Positions 14,252 to 18,077 of a stretch of DNA of 18,077 nucleotides are shown here, one piece after another. A model generated the notes under the pieces. The model had not been told where the DNA came from, searched no databases, and worked only from the letters and a program-made list of their open reading frames with translations. The translations under genes were made by a program, and so were the position numbers. Numbering within the stretch: the stretch's first letter is position 1; each line of letters starts with the position of its first letter. Source of the DNA: JAEUIZ01 sp046155605 (lineage in GTDB: Bacteria > Planctomycetota > Phycisphaerae > Phycisphaerales > UBA1924); contig JBJXFQ010000059.1 in assembly GCA_046155605.1 (NCBI GenBank), forward strand, positions 1-18,077, read 5' to 3'.

Positions 14252-15184
14252 ATGGCGGACCCGATGGACACGGTGATCGGTGCGGGTGAGGCTCAACGCG
14301 ACGCGCGGGCGGCAGCGCACCACCTCGAGGCGGCAGTCGCCGCGGACAAGTCCGGCGACCGCGTCGGCGCGGTCATGGCCTATCGCAAGGCCCTCGCCGC
14401 CGACCCCACCAACGCACAGACCCTCTTCGCCCTCGCCTATCGCCTCGACCTCATGGGCGAGGAAGACGAGGCCGTCGCTCTCTACGAGCGCGCCTGCGAG
14501 CGCGCCCCGGCCCCGATCAATGCGCTGATGAACCTGTCGGTGCTCTTCGAGGACCGCGGCGACTACGCCCGCGCCGAACGCTGCCTCCGCCAGGTGCTCG
14601 AGACCAACCCCAACCACGTCCGCGCCCGCCTCTTCATGCAAGATGTCCAGGCCAGCCGCGACATGTCCGTCGAGGAGGAGCCCGAGCGCGACGTGGCCAA
14701 GCGCCGGGCGCTCTACGACACCCCCGTCACCGATTTCGAACTCTCCGTTCGCACTCGAACCTGCCTCAAGAAGATGAATATCCGCACGCTGGGCGACCTG
14801 CTGCGGATCACCGAGGCCGAACTCGCGTCGTACAAGAACTTCGGCGACCAGAGCCTTGTTGAGATCAAGCAGATGCTCGCGGCCAAGGGCCTTCGACTCG
14901 GACAGGGCCTCGACGACGCCCACCGTGCCGCTCGCCGTCAACTCTCGGATTCGCTCCGCGGCAGCGGTAAGGACGCGGCGCTCGGCAAGCCCGTCAGCGA
15001 CCTCAACCTCTCAGTCCGGGCCCGTAAGGCGCTCCAACTTCTCAACATCCAAACCCTCGGCGACCTTGCCAGCCACACCGAGGCCGAACTCATGGGCGTC
15101 AAAAACTTCGGTGCCACGTCGCTCCAGGAGGTCAAGGAGCGCCTCGCCGAGAGCGGGCTCGGACTTCGAGTCCTCGACGCATAA
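14252..15184 (+). CDS. TPR protein with two tandem RNA polymerase alpha C-terminal domains
   Basis: The product is 310 residues with AGGAG before the ATG. Residues ~22-135 contain about three tetratricopeptide repeats (GDRVGAVMAYRKALAADPTN, then units at 56-86 and 90-122), which bind protein partners. Residues 157-217 and 246-306 each match the RNA polymerase alpha-CTD: TPVTDFELSVRTRTCLKKMN with FGDQSLVEIK, and KPVSDLNLSVRARKALQLLN with FGATSLQEVK. The key DNA-contact arginine (E. coli Arg265) is kept in both as Arg167 and Arg256, as are the Gly, Ser and Glu equivalents of 296, 299 and 302. The Asn268 and Lys298 positions differ. No polymerase alpha N-terminal domain is present, so this is not rpoA. 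It probably acts on transcription by binding DNA, sigma or activators while the TPRs hold another protein. Similar TPR/alpha-CTD proteins occur in planctomycetes with no established role, as far as I recall. Confidence 0.93.
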   Translation: MADPMDTVIGAGEAQRDARAAAHHLEAAVAADKSGDRVGAVMAYRKALAADPTNAQTLFALAYRLDLMGEEDEAVALYERACERAPAPINALMNLSVLFEDRGDYARAERCLRQVLETNPNHVRARLFMQDVQASRDMSVEEEPERDVAKRRALYDTPVTDFELSVRTRTCLKKMNIRTLGDLLRITEAELASYKNFGDQSLVEIKQMLAAKGLRLGQGLDDAHRAARRQLSDSLRGSGKDAALGKPVSDLNLSVRARKALQLLNIQTLGDLASHTEAELMGVKNFGATSLQEVKERLAESGLGLRVLDA

Positions 15185-15239
15185 CGACGTCGGCCAAGTG
15201 TGATGCTGCCGCGATGGCGCGATCCCTGAACCGTCTTTT

Positions 15240-15259
15240 GGAGCGCATAGAATCGCTCC
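15240..15259 (+). other. Short hairpin immediately before the dienelactone hydrolase ribosome site
   Basis: GGAGCG (15240-15245) and CGCTCC (15254-15259) pair around an 8-base loop and abut the AAGGAG ribosome site at 15261-15266. The loop contains TAGAAT, which resembles a -10 box, but no good -35 was found. It could affect ribosome access or be chance in GC-rich DNA. Confidence 0.25.
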
Positions 15260-15274
15260 CAAGGAGATTGTTCC

Positions 15275-16057
15275 ATGCGTCACACGCTCGTTGTCGTGGT
15301 GTTCGCTTTCTTGGCTCCGGTCCTCGCCATGGCCAAGGTGCAGACCAAAGAAGTCGAGTACAAGCACGGCGACGTCACCCTCCGCGGATTCCTCGCGTGG
15401 GACGACGCCGTCGCGGGCAAGCGCCCCGCCGTCATGGTCGTTCATGAGTGGTGGGGGCTCAACGACTACGCCAAGTCCCGCGCTCGCCAGATCGCCGAAC
15501 TGGGCTACGTCGGCTTCGCCTGCGACATGTACGGCAATGGCCAGACGACCACCGACCCCGCCGAGGCCGGCAAACTCGCGGGCGGCATCGCCAAGGACCG
15601 TCAGTTGCAGCGCGATCGCGCGATGGCCGGCCTCAAGGCGCTCGCCCAGGAACCGATGGTGGATGCGACTCGTCTGGCCGCGATGGGCTATTGCTTCGGG
15701 GGCACGACGAGCCTGCAACTCGCGTGCGCCGGCGCTGATGTCAAAGCGGTCGTGAGTTTCCACGGCGGGCTCTTCAAGCCCAGCGCCGACGACGCCAAGG
15801 CGATCAAGGCCAAGGTGCTGATCTGCAACGGTGCCGCCGACACCTTTATCTCGAACGACGACCGCGCCGCGCTGCTCGCCGCCTTTGAGACGGCCAAGGT
15901 CGATTACCAGTTCATCGACTATGCCGGCGCGGTCCACGCCTTCACCAACCCCGAGGCCGGCAAGTTCAAGATCACCGGCGTGGATTACGACGAGAAGGCC
16001 GACAAGCGGTCGTGGCGACTCATGCAAGATGTGTTCAAGGAAGCGTTCGGAAGTTGA
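15275..16057 (+). CDS. Secreted dienelactone-hydrolase-family alpha/beta hydrolase
   Basis: The product is 260 residues. The AAGGAG ribosome site and the signal peptide (MRHTLVVVVFAFLAPVLAMA, 1-20) support the start and export. The fold is that of carboxymethylenebutenolidase-type hydrolases: VVHEWWGL (55-62), the nucleophile elbow GYCFGG with Cys140, the acid Asp189 (GAADTF) and His221 (AVHAF) give the Cys-Asp-His triad of the family. These enzymes open lactone or ester bonds; the exported members have poorly known substrates, so the gene symbol is left empty. It lies 90 bases after the TPR/alpha-CTD gene and is convergent with the sialidase-like gene, with 25 bases between the stops and no clear terminator. 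Confidence 0.92.
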   Translation: MRHTLVVVVFAFLAPVLAMAKVQTKEVEYKHGDVTLRGFLAWDDAVAGKRPAVMVVHEWWGLNDYAKSRARQIAELGYVGFACDMYGNGQTTTDPAEAGKLAGGIAKDRQLQRDRAMAGLKALAQEPMVDATRLAAMGYCFGGTTSLQLACAGADVKAVVSFHGGLFKPSADDAKAIKAKVLICNGAADTFISNDDRAALLAAFETAKVDYQFIDYAGAVHAFTNPEAGKFKITGVDYDEKADKRSWRLMQDVFKEAFGS

Positions 16058-16082
16058 ACTTGCCCGCAACCCGACGCCGCGC

Positions 16083-17489
16083 CTATGGCCCGCCACCGGC
16101 CAGATAATCGGTCAGGAAATCCGTCAGGTCCTGGGCATCCACGACCGAGTCCTTATTCACGTCGGCTTCGGGGTCGCACGCGGCATAGGCGATGGCGAAG
16201 GCCGCGAAATCCAGCGTGCCGGTGTAGCAATCCTCGTCCACGTCCGCGCGGCAGCCGGGCCAGGTTTGGATCTTGCCCATATAGATGCGAGTTTGCCCCT
16301 CGTGACCGCAGACGAAGATGGGATACACGAAGCAGCCGTCGGAATCCACCCAGAGATAGTCGCCCAGCTCGCGGCCCGGGGGCTTCGTGCCGTTGGTGAT
16401 GTCGACGGGGCTGAACTCGGGGGCGAGGTCGCGGTTGAGGCAGGCGGGCTGCGTGGAGGCGGTGAAGTTGGGAATCGTCACCATCCGCGCCCGAACTCGA
16501 ACGCCGAGCGTGGCGTCGTTGCGGAGATTGTAGTAGGTGATGTGAATCTGGCCGCAGTCGTCCACAGTCACGGCGGGCATGCCTTGGTCGGCGTCAGAGG
16601 CGGTCCCGAGCGTGGCGTCATGGAGGCGGAGCGTTTCCAAAGGATCGAATGTGATGGGGGTCGTCTGATTGCCGGTAAGCACACCGCGCGCGATATACAA
16701 GTCCACGTTTTGGTTCGGATTCGACTCAAGGTCATTGCTTCCCGAGAACACGACGTAGATCACGTCGGGATTGGTAGGGTCCGATGCAATCGACGGGAAC
16801 ATACGGATCTCATAGCCGTTCCAGACATCCGACGGGTCAAATCCCTTGATTGTCTCGTTCTGGCCGGGTGACCCCGAAGCAGCTTCGGCAAGCGTCGGCG
16901 GCGTGGCAAGCCACTGCTGCCCGCCCGGCGGCGACGTGGTCACCCGGACAGGCTGATAGAGGCCGGAGACCTCAGAGGGCGAGTACGCGACCACGATCCG
17001 CCCAGGATCGACGGAGGCGAAGCGGGCCACGACGGCGATGGGCGCGAACCCGCTGGTGACGCACGGCGTCGTGGGTGCCGCGGGGACGAACTCGACCGGG
17101 TTCTCGTTCCATTCTGTCCCGGGCGGCGTCCCGCCCACCGGGTCGTTCGTCATGTTAGAGCGACGGATGTACATGCGTCCGTGCGTCGGCCCACCCTCGA
17201 TCCAGTTGATGTACATTCGCTCGTTCGATGAGTTCGGGCCTTCCGGACCGACGGCGATCAAGCCCTTGTCGATGGTCGGTGAGCACGACCCGCCCACAGT
17301 CGAAAGGCGCGCGGATGAAGAGGTCGTGAACGCGATGCCGGGTGTGCCGGTGGTGGTGAGGCGCGAGACGCTGGAGCCGCCAATCGTGCCGTCGATCCAT
17401 GTGGCACCGAGCCAGAGGAAGCCGGAGAACGACTTGGCCACCATCGGGTCAAAGCGAATGTACGGACCCGCGAGCCCGCCGTAGTTCAT
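16083..17489 (-). CDS. Secreted sialidase/BNR-like protein with dockerin-like tail (body of a frameshifted gene)
   Basis: The intact part is 468 residues from the ATG at 17489, but this is probably not the natural start because family-like sequence and a signal peptide continue upstream in broken frames (next entry). The body looks like a beta-propeller of the sialidase/BNR type, with repeated short strands around Trp/Tyr and Asp-box-like turns (MYINWIEGGPTHGRMYIRRS, IRMFPSIASDPTNPDVIYVV, QIHITYYN). No catalytic residue can be assigned, so a binding or structural role is equally possible. Residues ~413-465 form the planctomycete EF-hand/dockerin-like tail: CRADVDEDCYTGTLDFAAFA and ADVNKDSVVDAQDLTDFLTD. 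The same type of tail ends the peroxidase at 10316-12166. The full-length product would be about 555 residues. Confidence 0.78.
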   Translation of the reverse strand: MNYGGLAGPYIRFDPMVAKSFSGFLWLGATWIDGTIGGSSVSRLTTTGTPGIAFTTSSSARLSTVGGSCSPTIDKGLIAVGPEGPNSSNERMYINWIEGGPTHGRMYIRRSNMTNDPVGGTPPGTEWNENPVEFVPAAPTTPCVTSGFAPIAVVARFASVDPGRIVVAYSPSEVSGLYQPVRVTTSPPGGQQWLATPPTLAEAASGSPGQNETIKGFDPSDVWNGYEIRMFPSIASDPTNPDVIYVVFSGSNDLESNPNQNVDLYIARGVLTGNQTTPITFDPLETLRLHDATLGTASDADQGMPAVTVDDCGQIHITYYNLRNDATLGVRVRARMVTIPNFTASTQPACLNRDLAPEFSPVDITNGTKPPGRELGDYLWVDSDGCFVYPIFVCGHEGQTRIYMGKIQTWPGCRADVDEDCYTGTLDFAAFAIAYAACDPEADVNKDSVVDAQDLTDFLTDYLAGGGP

Positions 17490-17750
17490 CGGAAGGATGC
17501 CCTCGACAAGCCCCGCTGGGCCGGTCAGCGAGGCGCATACCGCACGACCCGCTTATTGACCTGGCCTGGCCCGATCGGCTCATCACGGTCGATCCAGGCG
17601 ATGGCGATGCGGTTGCCCGACAACCCCGATCACCGGCTCGTCGTAGTGGTGCCCGTCCGTGGCCCCGTGGACGAGGATCGGCGTCTGGCCAAAGGCTGAG
17701 GCACAGACCGCCAAGCCGCAAGCAGTCAGGAGAATCTTTGCTGTCTTCAC
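17490..17750 (-). pseudogene. 5' part of the sialidase-like gene, split by two compensating frameshifts
   Basis: A GTG at 17750 with a strong AGGGGGG ribosome site begins MKTAKILLTACGLAVCASAF, a clear signal peptide, then GQTPILVHGATDGHHYDEPV. At the GGGG run (plus-strand CCCC 17624-17627) the sensible frame shifts: the next frame reads LSGNRIAIAWIDRDEPIGPG and QVNKRVVRYA. Near 17531-17540 it shifts back to SLTGPAGLVEGILPMNYGG and joins the intact body in the same frame as the GTG (261 bases, 87 codons). One extra G and one missing base would explain both. Without correction the GTG frame hits TGA and TAA. Either the gene is newly broken or the sequence has two errors here. Confidence 0.75.
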
Positions 17751-17849
17751 TTTTGCCCCCCCTATGTGGCTCGGCCCCGTGAATGTTTTCGAATCGCTCT
17801 TGACTTATACCATCCCGGCTGGCAAGCTTAACCAGGTGAGGAGGTAGCG
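17751..17849. promoter_or_regulatory. Divergent intergenic region between two secreted-protein genes
   Basis: This 99-base gap separates the minus-strand GTG at 17750 from the plus-strand GTG at 17850 and should hold promoters for both. It is more AT-rich than its surroundings. I could not fit a -35/-10 pair with normal spacing on either strand, so no sites are assigned. AGGAGG at 17839-17844 is the ribosome site of the rightward gene. Confidence 0.4.
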
Positions 17850-18077
17850 GTGCGCGGAATGACCCTAGCCAGGGGAATGAGAAGGACAATCGTAGACCGG
17901 TTGCTCGTGTGCGGCCTCGTATTGACAAGTACAACCTCGCACACCCTAGGGCAATGGTCCGCAACGCTGTTGTACACCCCGGGGGACTGGTATTCAGACG
18001 CGGTAGCAGGTGCCGGCGCGCTCCAAGGCGGACGCCGCCGGGCACTCAACGGATTCAACCTGCGGCCCGGCTATTGG
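17850..18077 (+). CDS. Start of an unrecognised secreted protein (runs off the window)
   Basis: The frame is open for 76 codons to the window edge. AGGAGG at 17839-17844 is 5 bases before the GTG at 17850; in-frame ATGs at 17859 and 17877 are alternatives. The start MRGMTLARGMRRTIVDRLLV followed by a hydrophobic stretch ending TLGQ looks like a signal peptide with a long basic N-region, which would favour the later ATG. The mature start (WSATLLYTPGDWYSDAVAGA) is faintly like the repeat proteins of planctomycetes that have 'L-x-P...S-x-A...G' units, but too little is present to assign a family. Confidence 0.6.
   Translation, partial: MRGMTLARGMRRTIVDRLLVCGLVLTSTTSHTLGQWSATLLYTPGDWYSDAVAGAGALQGGRRRALNGFNLRPGYW

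Noticed and set aside
17800..17826. TTGACT as a -35 box in the divergent region
   Set aside because: No acceptable -10 box occurs 16-18 bases downstream.

Overview
The window looks like chromosomal DNA of a GC-rich planctomycete, most likely from the Phycisphaerae. The evidence is the strongly C/G-biased third codon positions, two unrelated secreted proteins that end in the EF-hand/dockerin-like tail common in that group, and a TPR protein carrying RNA polymerase alpha C-terminal domains. The assignment is made from protein character only; no search was run.

Left part (1-3610, all minus strand). The edge holds the start of an IS5-type insertion sequence, with only the first 22 codons of its transposase present. 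It has inserted into the 3' part of a secreted C-type-lectin-like gene, whose present stop codon lies inside the element. Next is a complete atpA (F-type ATP synthase alpha) with no other ATP synthase gene beside it. Upstream of atpA are two small unrecognised genes, one encoding a protein with a C-terminal membrane anchor.

Middle part (3799-12166). A secreted FGE-like/rhodanese fusion protein is convergent with ppk1 (polyphosphate kinase). ppk1 overlaps a PTPS/QueD-family gene by ATGA, and 57 bases upstream of that is a gene for a secreted, low-complexity Gly/Pro/Arg/Glu protein. Divergent from these three, across a region with a perfect TGTCCCC inverted repeat, is an ECF sigma factor gene. 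It overlaps by ATGA a gene for a single-pass membrane protein with a LolA/RseB-like outer domain (probable anti-sigma factor), followed by a di-haem cytochrome c peroxidase-type protein and a hairpin terminator. The low-complexity protein and the probable anti-sigma factor share the same unusual composition and an ERPIGP word.

Right part (12403-18077). An SPFH/band-7 membrane protein with three preceding beta-type repeats is followed by a TPR protein with two tandem alpha-CTDs and by a secreted dienelactone hydrolase. A sialidase/BNR-like secreted protein follows on the minus strand. Its signal peptide is separated from the body by two compensating single-base frameshifts. At the right edge a new secreted-protein gene begins on the plus strand.

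No rRNA, tRNA, CRISPR array or complete mobile element was seen. No stretch longer than about 240 bases lacks a gene. The larger gaps are 12167-12402, which holds the terminator and no convincing gene, 3611-3798, 8325-8490 and 2372-2526. The most interesting objects are the TPR/tandem alpha-CTD protein, the repeat-SPFH protein next to it, and the divergent sigma/anti-sigma/low-complexity-protein locus.
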